Shown in pieces: positions 44,006 to 56,871 of a stretch of 64,000 bases of DNA. Origin of the DNA: Nicotiana tabacum (taxonomy: Eukaryota; Streptophyta; Magnoliopsida; Solanales; Solanaceae); the NCBI RefSeq assembly GCF_000715075.1, contig NC_134094.1, forward strand, positions 77,358,838 through 77,422,837. Direction: 5' to 3'. A model generated the notes under the pieces. The model was not told the origin of the DNA. It did no database searches and saw only the letters and a program-made list of their open reading frames with translations. Positions within the stretch are counted from its first letter, which is position 1. The number at the start of each line of letters is the position of its first letter. A program made the translations under genes and the position numbers.

Positions 44006-47000
44006 GTAAGGAGGAGCCACCATGAATGCCATATCACGAGCCTTCCAATCGGCATAACTCTTCTACCTAGACTGTGCGGTACGAAGCCTGTCCTAAATCA
44101 ACTTCACTTTCTCCAATGTATCGCTAACCAAATTTGTGCCCAATAATCTAGCCTCCCCAGGCTCAAACCAACCAATCGGAGAACGACATCATCTCCCATG
44201 TATGGCCTCATATGAAGTCATCTCGATACTAGATTAGTAGTTGTTGTTATATGCAAACTCCTCTAATGGTAAAAACTGATCCCACTGGCCTCCAAAGTCA
44301 ATAGTGCAGGCCCTCAACATATCCTCCAAGATTTGATGGTTTGCTTGGACTACCCATCCATTTGAGGATGAAATGATGTACTCAACTTAACCTGCATGCC
44401 TAACTCACGTTGCACAGCTCTCCAAAAATGCGAGATAAACTGAGTACCACTATCCGAGATAATAGAAACAGGTACACCATGCAAGTGAACAATCTCCCGG
44501 ATGTAGATTTGAGTCAATCTCTCTTATGTGTAGAAAGTCATGACCGAAATGAAATGCGTCGATTTGGTTAATCGATCAACAATGACCCAAAGCATCGAAC
44601 TTTTTCAAGGTCCGTGGTAATCCCACCACAAAGTCCATAGTAATACGCTCCCACTTCCACTCTGGTATATCTATCTTCTAAAGCAACCCACCCAATCTCT
44701 GATGCTCGTACTTAACTTGCTGATAACTCAAACACCGTGCAACATGCCTAACTATGTCTTTCTTTATCCTTCTCCACCAATAATGCTACTTCAAATCACG
44801 ATACATCTCCATGGCGCCTGGATGAATAGAATATCGCTAACTGTGAGCCTCCTCCAGAATCAACTCCTTCAAGCCATCAACATTAGGAACACAAATCTGA
44901 CCCTGAAGCCTCAACACCCCATCATCACTAATAGTCACCTTATTAGCATCACCATGTTGCACCATGTCCTTAAGGACAAGCAAGTGAGGATCATCATATT
45001 GACGTGCCTTAATGCGCTCGAACAAAGATGACTGAGATACAACACAACTAGAACCCTGCTCGGCTATAAAATATCCAATCTCACCAACCTATTGTCCAAT
45101 GCCTGAACATCTATGGCTAAAGGCCTATCTATAACTGAAATAAAATCTAAGCTCCCCATACTCTACGCCTTTATCCTTAAGGCGTCTGCAACTACATTAG
45201 CCTTTCCTGGATGATAAAAAATGGTGATATCATAATCCTTTAATAGCTCCAACTATCTCCGTTGCCTCAAGTTCAAATCTTTCTTTTTAAACAGATATTG
45301 GAGACTCCGGTGATCCGTATACACCTTATAAGACATGCCATAATGATAATGCGTCCAAATCTTAAGCGCGTGCACAATAGCTACCAACTCCAAGTCATGG
45401 ACTGAATAGTTCTTCTCATGGGGCTTCAACTAGCGCAATGTGCAGGCAATCACTCTACCGTCCTGCATCAACACACATCCAAGACCAACCCATGAAGCAT
45501 CATAATAAACTGTATATAATCTCGTTCTCGAAGGCAAAACTAACAATGAGATGTAGTCAAGGCTGTCTTGAGTTTCTGAAAGCCCTCCTCACACTTGTCA
45601 GACCACTTAAATAGAGCACCATTCTAGGTCAATTTAGTCAATGAGGTTGCGATGTATAAAAACACCTCCACAAAATGGCAATAGTACCCAGCCAACCTTA
45701 GAAGCTCCGGATCTCTATAGCGATAGAAGGTCTGGGCCAACACTGAATTGCCTCAGTCTTCTTTGGGTCCGCCTTGATTTCCTCATTAGATACCACATGA
45801 CCCAAGAATGCCACTGAATCTAACCAAAACTCACATTTGGAGAACTAGGCATATAACTTCTTCTCCCTCAAAATTTGAAGCATAATCCTCAAATGTTGCT
45901 CGTGCTCCTCCCTACCACGGGAATACACCAATATATCATCAATGAATATAATAACGAATAAATCCAAATACGACTGAAACACGTTGTTCATCAAATACAT
46001 GAAGGTTGCCGGGGTATTTGTCAAGTCAAATGACATCACTAAGAACTCATAATTCCCATAACGGATCCTAAAAGCAGTTGTAGGAATTTTTGAAGCCCTA
46101 ATCTTCAATTGATGATACCTCGATCTCAAGTCAATCTTATAGAACACCCTATCACATTGAAGGTGATCAAAAAAGTCATCAATACGCGACTATGGATACT
46201 TGTTCTTGATGGTAACCTTGTTTAACTACCTGTAGTCAATGCACATCCTCATAGAACCATCTTTTTTCTTCACAAATAGTTCTGACGCACCCCATCATCA
46301 CCCTAATGAAAACTTTATCAAGAAATTCTTGTAATTATTCCTTCAATTTCTTCAACTCTGTTGGTGACAAGAGATATGGTGGAATAGAGATGGTATGGGA
46401 GCCCGAAACCAAATCAATATCGAAATCAATATCCCTATCAGATGGCATGCTAGGCAGGTCTGCAGGAAATATATTTGGGAACTCCCTCACTATCGAAACT
46501 GACTTAACAGTAGAAGTATCAACACTAACATCTCTCACGAAGTCCAAGTATGCCAAACACCCCTTCTCAACCTTCCGTTGACCTTCAAAAATAAAATCAC
46601 TCTACTAGGAGTGTGACCAAGCAAACCTCTCTACTCTAAACTTGGTAACCCCGACATCGCCAATGTCACAGTCTTAGTATGATAATCGAGAATAACATAG
46701 TATAGAGATAGCCAATCCATGCCCAAAATCACCTCAAAATCAACCATATTGCGCAATAAAAGATCAACCTCAGTCTCATAACACCCAATAGTAACCACAC
46801 AAGACTGGTACACATAATCTTCCACAATAAAATCACCAACAGGCGTAGACACATGCACAAGAATATCAAGAGAACCACGAGGCATATCCAAATAATAAGC
46901 AAAGTATGATGACACATACCATGGTCAAATAATACTGAAGCATCCATGTGGCACACTGAAATAATACTTGTGATCATGACATCGAAACCAACTTCCTCTA

Positions 47001-47339
47001 GCATAACTGGAAATGCAAATCAACGATCCTGTCCACCACCTGACTTACCTCCTTCTCTATGGAGACCTCGAACAGGCTAAGCCCCACCCTTAGCTGGCTA
47101 TGTATGTGGTGTAACTACTGGAACTAGAACCATAAACTATGTGCCCTGGTGTGGTACACTACTCAGAAGCCTGGGGAAATCCCTCTTGAGATGACTAAAG
47201 TCCCCACACTCGAAACAATCCCTCATCTGACAAGGCTATTGACCCTGCAACTGACCTTGATAACACGAATATCCGTTTGAGGAACCCCAAGCAGATGGAG
47301 AGTGGTAAGAACTCTCCAAGAATGCATTTCCTTGCAAAT

Positions 47340-47623
47340 CGACCTCCAAACGACTCAAATATAGTCCAATAACACATCGCGGTACCAAAAGATACTAAAG
47401 GAAATTATTCAACCAAAAAGTCAACCCGAGCCCGCTATTGGAACCTGACAAAGCTCATAAATTCCGACAACTCATTCGGATACGAGTCCAAATATACAAG
47501 TTTCACCCAAATTCGACTCCAAATCGGGGTCCAAATCTCAATTATTTACTTTCAAAATCTAGTACCAAACCCCCAAATTTCTCTTTCAAATTCATATTTT
47601 AAGTGTATAAATTCATGGGAAAT
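47340..47623 (-). mobile_element. LTR fragment (antisense) inside the Tekay-like gag region
   Basis: Resembles 51000-51250 of the antisense LTR, sharing AAAAAGTCAA, ACGAGT(T/C)CAA and ACTC(C/T)(A/G)AATCGGG words. It lies head-to-head with the plus-strand fragment starting at 47624. Confidence 0.6.
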
Positions 47624-48240
47624 TGTAACGACCCGACCGATCGATTTGAGCATTTGAACTTCGTTCGGTAGTTTGAAGTCTTGAGTAGTTTCATATGGTG
47701 TATTATAAGTTGCTAGCATCGTCAATTTTAGTTTTTGAGTGGTTCGGGATTGATTTATAAGAATGATTCTCATTTTAGAAGCTTTAAGTTGGAAGAGATG
47801 ACCAAGTTTGACTTTTGTATATTTGACCTAAGATCGGAGCTTTGATGGTTCTTATGGCTACTTATATGATTGTGTCGGGCTGCACGCCGCAATGATATAG
47901 CGCTTGGGCTGAAAGGAGCCCCTCTAGAGTCTGCACACCCCCAGTGAGCGCATGTACCTATTGAGTGTGAGTACTGAGGGCTGAGAGCCGAGTGATTGAG
48001 CTGTTATGATGAGATGAATGACTGTTGCCCTGAGAGGCTGTACTTGATTTTTATTTGTTGATGCACTTAGTTGCTATATGTCATTGTTGTGAAATTTTTG
48101 AAAGATTCTATATCCGGATTACCTCCACTTTAACTATATAAAACTGATTTGGCTTAAACTGCCGGATTTGAAAGCATGTCTATTCTTTGTTGGAATTATT
48201 GAAAATGAATTGTGAAGGTAGTGTGCTAAATAATGAGTGA
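47624..48240 (+). mobile_element. partial LTR (plus) with internal deletion
   Basis: Starts TGTAACGACCCGACCGATCG like the other LTRs, then about 230 bases in jumps to GTGTCGGGCTGCACGCCGC and AGTCTGCACACCCCCAGTG, words found about 2 kb into the full-length LTRs. The 3' end of the LTR is missing. Confidence 0.65.
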
Positions 48241-49551
48241 CTTGGGCAAGCACTGTATGTACCGTGGCTAACTGACAAACCACGAGGAATCTAACGAGCT
48301 GCCTGAGCGGGCCTAAAAGAACGACCTCTACTGTGATGTGATTGGCCTCCACATGAGGCACCACCAAAACCACCCAAACCGCAGGGCCTCTTGGCGTCCC
48401 TCTCCTCTTGCTTAAGCTTGCGAACATGCTCTAAGCGCTTGACAATCTTAACCACCAAGAGGAAACTAGCATCAATCTCAGTCTCTTGGGCCATACCATA
48501 TCGAATACCATAGTGGAGGCTATCAATGAACCTCCTCACTCTCTCCCTATTAATAGGGACCAAAAATGGTGCATGACGTGCTAACTCTGTGAATCTCATC
48601 TCATATTGGGTCACAGTCAAGCCCTCATGGCATAAATGCTCAAACTTACTACGCAACTCCTCTCTGCGAGTCTGTGGAACAAACTTCTGTAAGAAAAGAA
48701 TTAGAATTGATGCCATGTAAGTGGTGTTGCGCCAGCTGGCCTGTCCGACTCATAGGTCTTCCACCACCCGTAGGTTGGTCCTGTCAGTTGAAAAGTAGTG
48801 AAATCAACTCCATTGGAATCCACCAGACCCATTATGCCAAGAACCCAATGTCACTGATCAAGAAACCCTAAGCATCCTCTGACTCTCCTCCACTGAAATA
48901 TGGACGACGAAGTCTTTGGAATCACTCTAGCCTCTTTTGCTCCTCTTCAGTAAAAGATGGTCCAATCTCGGCTTGTGCCGCAATAACTGGCTGCACTAGC
49001 AGAACCTCCGGTGTCTGATAACCCTGAGCTAGCTGCTAGTGTACGAGCGACGAGAGTCTAGGATTCTCCCCTGGCTTGTGAGGTAGATGGTACAATTGGT
49101 ATCATACCTGCCTGAGCCAAGCATGTATACACACTCAAGATCTGGGCCAAAGTCTCCTGAAGACCGGGCATAACAATAAATATTGTCGAAGCCTGAGATG
49201 GTCCCACCGACTCAACAATATCTGGAATTTGCTCCTGTACTAGAGCAACTAGTGGCTCCACAATTGCTGCTCTAGCTAAAGCTCTAGTTGTAGCGTATGC
49301 CCCACCTCGACCCATGACTGGAGGCACCGGTGCATGCTTAGCTGATCTGGTTGATGTCCTCACCATCTGTGAGAGAATAAAAGAGTAAAGAATCAAACTT
49401 TGAAAATAACACATCTGCATGACAAGAATGAAAGAAAGTGAAATTTTCCTAACAGTTCGGTAGCCTATCAAAGATAAGTACAAACGTCTTCGTACTGATC
49501 CGCAAGACTCTACTAAACTTGCTCATGACCCGTAGAACCTATGAACCTAGG

Positions 49552-49563
49552 GCTCTGATACCA
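49552..49563 (-). other. primer binding site, initiator tRNA-Met type (Tekay-like element)
   Basis: The minus strand reads TGGTATCAGAGC, an exact match to the common initiator tRNA-Met PBS, three bases after the LTR end. Confidence 0.9.
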
Positions 49564-49566
49564 ACT

Positions 49567-52392
49567 TGTCATGATCCCAAAAACACCGTCCGATCATGAT
49601 GATGCCTAACTCACTTGCTAGGCAAGCCAAGCATAACAAAAGCGGAACAAGATAACAAAATTAACGGAAATAGAATAATTCTAAAGCCAAATATCATAAA
49701 TAAACCGCGTCAATATATTAAATCCCTCAGAACTAGCAATACAAAGTCATGATCTTTACAATAGAAATACAAGTGTGAAAATACAAAATGAAAATATTGT
49801 CTGAATAACAATAACAGTAACTGAAATAGAAATAGACATCAAGGACTGCGGTCAAAATGCAGCTCGACCTCGGCTCTCGGCAGCTCACAACAAACAGGGA
49901 CATATATCAGCTAGGTCCAATACCTGGATCTGCAATTAAGTGTAGAGTATAGTATGAGTACATGCGACCTCATATACTCAGCAAAGATCATGACTATCCT
50001 GAGTGAGGTAATAGTGGCAAGAATTATTAATGGCACTCCACTAAGCATCAAACACAAATATAACCAAAATCCGTGCACATATAAAAGATGTGCCAAGTCT
50101 TGTATTAGTTAACAACCCAACATATAGAGAAGATATGCATATATGATCAAGCCTCGTATGGACAAGTAGACATATAGAGAAGATATGTACCGTGCTCTCA
50201 CTAATCGAACCAAACATCATTTAGAGAAGATATGTACAACGAGTCATGTATACATTCCAAATCTAGCATATAGAGAACATATGCGAATAAAACATGCATA
50301 TAACCAAGGTGTTTACAAATAGAGAAGAGATGAAAACCAAACACTGATCAATTTTCCTCATACCGCATGTACACTATCAAAAGAGAATCATGAGAGGGTG
50401 ACCCTAGATGGATGGATCCTTATCCATACGTTGCACGAATAACTCACGTGCCATATATAATAACCGCACAGACCACTCACGTGCGATCATAGTCAAACCC
50501 GGACAGACCACTCACGTGCTATCAATCCAGCCCATATCACACAAAAAACATATGCAAGAATACATATACATGAATAATGGATATCAAATAACATACTTGT
50601 GGACTGATATAAGTGACATGCTAAGGTGTATGCATGTGCGAAGTGTACTATCATAACTCGAATTAGGCGATTACGCCACACAAATAACAATTATCATGTT
50701 TGAACAAGAGATATATGTAACCTCTAACACGATTCAATTAGCTCACAAAGGGGTACAAACATAAGAAGCATGATATAAAGAAGCTCAACAGTCAATTCGC
50801 GGCATAAATTAGCCTAGACACTACCTTGATGGATAAACCCCCGGTGCACATGGGCTCAATCCCTCGCATGTGCGCCACTCATTGCACGTAGCCAACACTA
50901 ATAGCTCTAGGAACTAGCGCCTCAACAAAGTTTAGGCAAGATACTTACCTCAAAAAACCCAAATCAACACTCTAAAAATACCTTCCCGCGTGGACCGACC
51001 TCCGAACGACTCGAATCAAGCCAAAAATAACTTAATAATATCAATTAAGGCCATAGAAAAAAAAACCAAAGAATAAAGCTTTGATTTTTATACAACTACA
51101 CAAAGTCAACCAAAAAGTCAATCGTGGCTCGCATCTCGAAACCCAACATAAATCACAAATCACGAAACCTATTTGAATACGAGTTCAACTATATAAGTTT
51201 CATCCAAATCCGACTCTGAATCGGGATTCTAAACTCTATTTTTTATTTTAGAAAAGTTTTGGCAGAATCCCCGATTTTTTCATTAGATTCACCTATCAAA
51301 TGCCAAATTCAAGGATATAGTCATGAGTAATAATTAAATCCGAGTTAAGAACACTTATCAATCCAAGTAGATGAAAACATCTCAAAAATCACCTTAATTC
51401 CATTACCCAGCTATTCCGCATATGCGGACCTAGATGCCCGCACCTGCGAGCATGATCCTATGGAAAAAGGCTTGTACCTGCAAGCTCACTAACTCCCCCC
51501 CAACCATCCGCTTCTACGGACTCCTTCAACACTTGCGGATGCGCACCTTCGTTCAGATCCTCGCATTTGTGCAATCGTAGATGCGCAACCGTTATGCATC
51601 TGCGGCCTCCAATCTCAGCCTCCTCCTTTGCTTATGTGCACCATTTCACCCAGCTGACACTTTTCATCTGCGCACCTCTTCTTCGATGGTGCGGTTGCAC
51701 TAGACCTGCCATCAACTAGCCATGCTTAACCACCTTCCGGATGGTCCGAAAACCACCCGAATCCTTCCAGACCCCACTCGAGCATACCAAAAAGTTCCAA
51801 AACAAAATACATACCTACTCGAGACCTCAAATCACACAAAATAACATCAAAACCATGAATCACATCTCGATTCAAGCCTAGGAACTAATCAACTTTTAAC
51901 TTTCCAAAATCTCGTGCCGAACCACGTCTAATCAATTTGGAATGATCTCAAATTTTGCACACAAGTTCCAAATAACAAAACAAACTTATTTCAACTTCCA
52001 GAACAATATTCTGAACATAATAGCTTTAAATTCAACTCCCGGTCAAACCCATAAACCTTCCAAAGCTTTCAACTTTCGCCAAATTGAGCCAAATCAACCT
52101 TGAAACCTCCAAATCCCAATCCGGACATATGCCTAAGTCCAAAATCACCATATAAACCTATTAAAACCATCAAAACACTATTCCGGGGTTGTTTACACAA
52201 AAGTTAAATCTCGGTCAACTCTTACAACTTAAGCTTTCAACCTTGGAACTAAGTGTTCTAATTCACTTCAAAACCTTCTTGAAACTAAACCAACCATCCT
52301 CGCAAGTCACATAACAATAAATACACATACGGGAAGCATCAAATAAGGGATTGAGGCTAAAAATACACAAAACAACTGCCCAGATCGTTACA
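49567..52392 (-). mobile_element. 5' LTR of the Tekay-like element (2,826 bp, antisense)
   Basis: On the minus strand it starts TGTAACGATCTGGGC (52392) and ends ATGATCATGACA-like at 49567. A TGCGGAT/CGCAGATG-type CpG-rich stretch lies at 51410-51720, the equivalent of the GCGATCGC block in the other LTRs. A tandem cluster of CACGTG(A/C)-containing units lies around 50440-50520. It directly precedes the PBS and gag of the antisense element. Confidence 0.8.
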
Positions 52393-53745
52393 TAGGAACT
52401 AATTTGTGAAATTATATATTATGTTAGAAACAATATCTATAGGGAATCAATCACATAACAATGCTCGTTAACTTGTTTAATCTAGAAATGATGCCTATAA
52501 GAACCAAAGGTCGAGTTATTTCGATACTCAACATGTTTCTTGATTTCAGTCGCGCACACACCCATTCATGTATATACCATGCATTTAGGATCACTCTCAT
52601 GTTGTAGACCGCTTTAATCTGATCAGGTACAATGTATCCACTTAGAAATCATATCTATAAAAGCATAACTAGTTAAACAACATTACTTAACCGTTTCATC
52701 GCCTAATTAACTTAAAGCAAAACTATCCAGCACATTTCTTGATCAAATTTCAGTCTTGAATAGATTCGCGACTTAAATATCATGCCTATAGATCGATTTA
52801 AGCTTGTAACTTGAAATAACTCGACGCTTTAACAACCTTCTATACTTTGCCTTCATTTGTTTAGAACAGGTTCATTTGATTAATCTAATAACAATGCCGT
52901 TAACACTGTCGCTTCCTAATCATGTTCAAATCTGCCCACAATTAATTTGTCCGTTTATATGAGTATCTATGTGGGAGGCCAATATGAGCCCTTATTTGTA
53001 TTACGTGCTATTTGATCTAGTCCTTATGTGTTTATCTACTTGTCGCTTAGATAATAATATAATAGAAACTTAGCTTTATTTTGAGTGTAGAGCCCTCGTT
53101 TTAGATAATGTATAATGCCTCCTGAACTATAGGAATGGGCCGGGTAGTCTAATTTACAGGCGATTTAGAATCAACTAGTGCACTTTAAGTAACAAATTAC
53201 AGATATTAATGAGGGTAGGGGAGATAATATACAAATTGTCCGAATGACCATTGCATTTTTGGCTATAAAAATCTGAGCAAACTTTGCACGAGAGTTGCTC
53301 CATTAGGCTTAAAAACTTAGGTCCCTTCTTTTAAAATAACTAAATAGTATCCTTTATGTTTTACTTTTTGTTTATCTTTACTTCACATGTATTTGACTAT
53401 CTCTTCAACTGGACTTAAGTAACTATTAGTTTTTAACTAATTTGCATATTTAACCACTTAGTATTAATTCGTAACTTAGTTTAATCAATAACTTATTTTT
53501 CCCTTCCTCCACATAGTTTAAAATTCAGTCAGAAACTATATTTTTGGACCTCGAAGAGTACCTAACACTTTCTCTTCGATGTGATTTGTATCCTTACCCG
53601 ATCCTTGGTGATATAGACTAATTTATTTGGGGTTATTTGCAAATAGGTGCCCTAATACCTTAAAATCATTAGATAGAGTCTCCTTTCTTTTAATCCTATT
53701 TAAAAGAGTTGTCACATGTCGAAATCCGATTTCACGAGAAAATGA
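52393..53745. other. unassigned repetitive spacer between inserted LTR and Tat pol
   Basis: No coding region. Diverged repeats of a motif like ATGCCTATAG occur near 52430, 52492, 52665 and 52782. A TATA-like GGCTATAAAAATC lies at 53262. The stretch at 53620-53740 resembles LTR or leader sequence of other Solanaceae gypsy elements. It may be a fragment of another retrotransposon. Confidence 0.4.
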
Positions 53746-56010
53746 GGCTCGATAATACTTGATATGCTAAATAACAAGAAAGAGGTGCAAAGATTAGTAG
53801 GTAGGATAACAATCACATGCCGGTTTATATCTCGATCGTCGGAACAGTACCACAAAGTCTTTTCTATATTCAAGAAGCAAAAGAATTTTGATTGGGCTCC
53901 AAAATGTTATCAAACATTAAAGGATTTGAAAAACTACTTATAAAATCCACCGTTATTGTTCAAACCTCGATCGGGAACACGATTATTGATCTACCAAGTG
54001 GTCTATGAAGTTTGGGTAAGTGCAGTATTCATATGAGAAGATAAAGGATATATTCTCCAATTTATTATGTTAGTAAAATGCTATTAGATACTGAAACTAG
54101 CTATCCACACTTAGAAAAGTTAGCATTAGCATTCATAGTGGTAGCCCTGAAATTAAGGCCTTACTTTGAATGTCATCCTACTTTCGTAGTTACCACTTTC
54201 CTATTACAGAGTATCCTTCATAAACCGAAACTCGCGGAACGACTCGCCAAATGGGCAGTTGAATTGAGTACATATAACATTTTATGTCAACCTCGTACTG
54301 CCACCAAGTCACAAGTCCTAGTTGACTTTGTCGTTGACCTTACTATGAGCCTACTTCCCCAAGCAAAAAAGGAAGTGATAATATCTTCTAGAGTGGTTTC
54401 AGGAACGTGGAACCTCTATACAGATGGTTCATCCAATGTGAAAGGGTCTGGACTTAGGATACTTTTTGTCACTCCAACCGGGGAGACAATGCGTCAATCC
54501 ATCAAATGTCATTCTATAACTAATAGTAAGGCCGAATATGAGGTTGTTGTTGCAGGACTTGAACTAGCTCGGGGGTTTGAAGTCAAACACAGAACTAAAT
54601 GGCGATTCTTAGTTGGTAATAAATCAAGTGCGAGGAACCTATGTAGCACATGAAGCTCGTATGCAGAAATACTTGGCTAAAGTTGCACGACTCTTAAGCC
54701 AATTTTGAGAACAAAAAGCCACAACCCCGGGAAGAGAACACGAAAGTAGATGCTTTAGCCAATCTTGGCTCAGCAGCAGATGTCACCGAGTTCGAAGACA
54801 ACTAAGTTGTCCATTTCCTTCGGTCATCCATCGACCAAGCCAAAGAGGAGGTAAACACCCCTAACTTAACTTGGGATTGACGTAAGTAATTTGTCAACTA
54901 TTTGTAGAACAAGATACTACCCGAGGATATGAAGGCAACCCGATCGCTTAGACTTCATGCTGCAAGATACTATCTTACTGAATGTGACCTATACTAAAGA
55001 ATCTATAGCAGCCCATTAGCCAAATGACTAGGGCTCGGGATACAAACTATGAATTGAGGGAGGTCCATGAAGGACATCTCAGTAATCATTATGGGGACTG
55101 ATCGCTAGTCCGAAATCTGATCAAGGACAAATACTACTAGCCTAGAATGAAGCAAGATACGATCGATTTCGTCAAATAATGTGACAAGTACCATCGGTTC
55201 GCTCATCGACTACATTAACCAGCCGAGCCACTTCATTCAAGCTCGGGGGCAGATACAATTCTTGCTTATCTTAACTGACTACTTCCCCAAGTGAGTGAAG
55301 GCATTTGCATTTGTGAAATCAGCAAAAAATAAAGTTATGGACTTCATTTGGAGGAACATCATATGTTGATTCGGAGTTCCAAAATAAATCACATGCAATA
55401 ATGGACCACATTTTATAGGAACCAAAATAATAAAATTCTTTGAAAACAACCCGGGAGCAAGTGGACAAGTAGAATCCTCTAACAAGGTCATGCTGGATAG
55501 CTTAAAAAAAAGGCTAGAGGCAGCTAAAGAAGGATGGACAAAAGAATTGCCCGGGGAATTATAGGCCTACTGTACAATGACAAAGTCGAGCATTAGGAAA
55601 CTCTTTTTTCCCTTACGTATGGATCCGAAGTACTTATACGATATATGAGAACCAAGCTTGAGAATCGCTTACGCTATCGAAGAATCAAACAACGAGGCAT
55701 TGGCTATTGATTTGGATTTGCTAGAAGGACGGAGGGAGATGGTTCTAATTCGGATGGCAACACAAACGCAAAGCATCGAGAAGTACTGTAACAAGAAGGC
55801 CAACCTTCGACACTTCAAAGTAGGGGAATAAGTGTTGCGGAACATGTTCTTTACAACCCAGGAGCTAAACGTGAGAAACTCGGGCCCAACGGGGAAGAAC
55901 CGTACCTATTTATTAGGATAATGGGCAAATATTCATACAAGCTTGAGGAAATGAACGACAAGCTCGTGAAGGCAAACTGGCGCACCTCAAACGGTTCTAC
56001 TTCTGAGAAC
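53746..56010 (+). pseudogene. Tat-type reverse transcriptase tail, RNase H and integrase, degraded
   Basis: The end of reverse transcriptase (53750-54060) is followed by the longest open part (54078-54653), with TETSYPHLEKLALAFIV and the RNase H motif YTDGSSN; a second acidic residue is in SKAEYE. Integrase continues with stops to about 56010, with EVHEGHL-type, FIWRNII and GQVESSNK segments. Here the third catalytic Glu is retained, unlike the copy at 1-919. The lineage match and plus orientation link it to the 5' LTR and gag at 41649-44005; the protease and most of reverse transcriptase are missing. Confidence 0.85.
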
Positions 56011-56871
56011 TGCAATAGTTCTATTTTCTTCCCTATGCATGCATTGTGAATTTATTTTCTTTTATTTTACTAATATTTTTAGATGATAGGCACTAAACCA
56101 GCCTGACCTAAGTGATGACTATACTGACTCTTGACACTATTTAAGAACCACCGTAGTTCCCAGCCAAGGTCAAATTGTTTAGCTAAGAGGGATCTAGCAC
56201 TATCTTCATATAAAATCACTCCTCGTTCCTTTACTTCTTTTTTAAGGAACAAACCATTGGGAGGAAATGTCGCGATAGGATCAAAATTCCCAATCGAAAA
56301 TAGTGAATCTACAATATCATTGTTCGAGTCTTCATTCTTCAAACATAAATAATGGGGGAACTACACTATATGGAGTTACAAAGATAGAGTCATAAAGACC
56401 AGAGTTTAAATTCAATGACCAGAAGATTGAAAACACCCATAAAAGCTTTAAGCAATCGAGGCAAAGCCATTTCAAAAATTGGCATACTCGTATACATAGT
56501 CCGATAGAGGGCCTAGTTATTCCCCCGAATTAGTCACCTAGATTTATCAAGTAAATAAATGAGTCAATAATGTACCCAAACTAGTTACCCTATTTGAATG
56601 AATAAATTCTGTTACTTTTTTGAACTTATATCTCGCTTTGAGTACTTTATTTGGGGTATATCATCTATCGAGATTGTATCCTCGCAAATTCAATTTTTTT
56701 CGCCTAAGTGAGTGAAGATGAGATGTCATCTTCATACATGCCAAAAGACTTTAAAAGACTCTATTTTATGCACAAGTTAAAGATATTAAGTCACGACTCA
56801 CAACGACCGTTCGAAATCAACGAATCATTAAAAGCTCCTAAATAGGAAATTCAAGAAGAATGTATATAAGT
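56011..56871. other. Tat 3' spacer, no gene
   Basis: After integrase there is non-coding sequence with a purine-rich AATGGGGGAAC at 56350-56360. It runs without a recognisable feature to the LTR inserted at 56872. In an intact Tat-type element this is the spacer before the antisense ORF. Confidence 0.45.

Larger units (their letters stand above)
44006..49366 (-). pseudogene. Tekay/Del-like Ty3-gypsy gag-pol, truncated and rearranged
   Basis: Gag starts at 49366 (MVRTSTRSAKH), 186 bases after the PBS. The Gag domain lies at 48716-48291 and a zinc knuckle near 47215 (CFECGDFSHLKRD; the final Cys is lost). The aspartic protease region is 46990-46640, with LFD at the expected active-site position and ILGMDWLS near its end. 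Reverse transcriptase (46556-45845) has the motif FIDD. RNase H (about 45500-45150) and integrase (44990-44040) follow. Many stops and frameshifts occur. Between gag and protease, LTR pieces in opposite orientations are wedged at 47340-48240. Integrase stops before a chromodomain or 3' LTR can be seen, so the 3' end is missing at the junction with Tat gag. Confidence 0.85.

Noticed and set aside
44702..45031. 109-codon plus-strand ORF
   Set aside because: Antisense shadow of the Tekay-like integrase region on the minus strand.
50408..50690. Overlapping ORFs on both strands with NNSRAI-like repeats
   Set aside because: They arise from short CACGTG-containing repeats within the antisense LTR.
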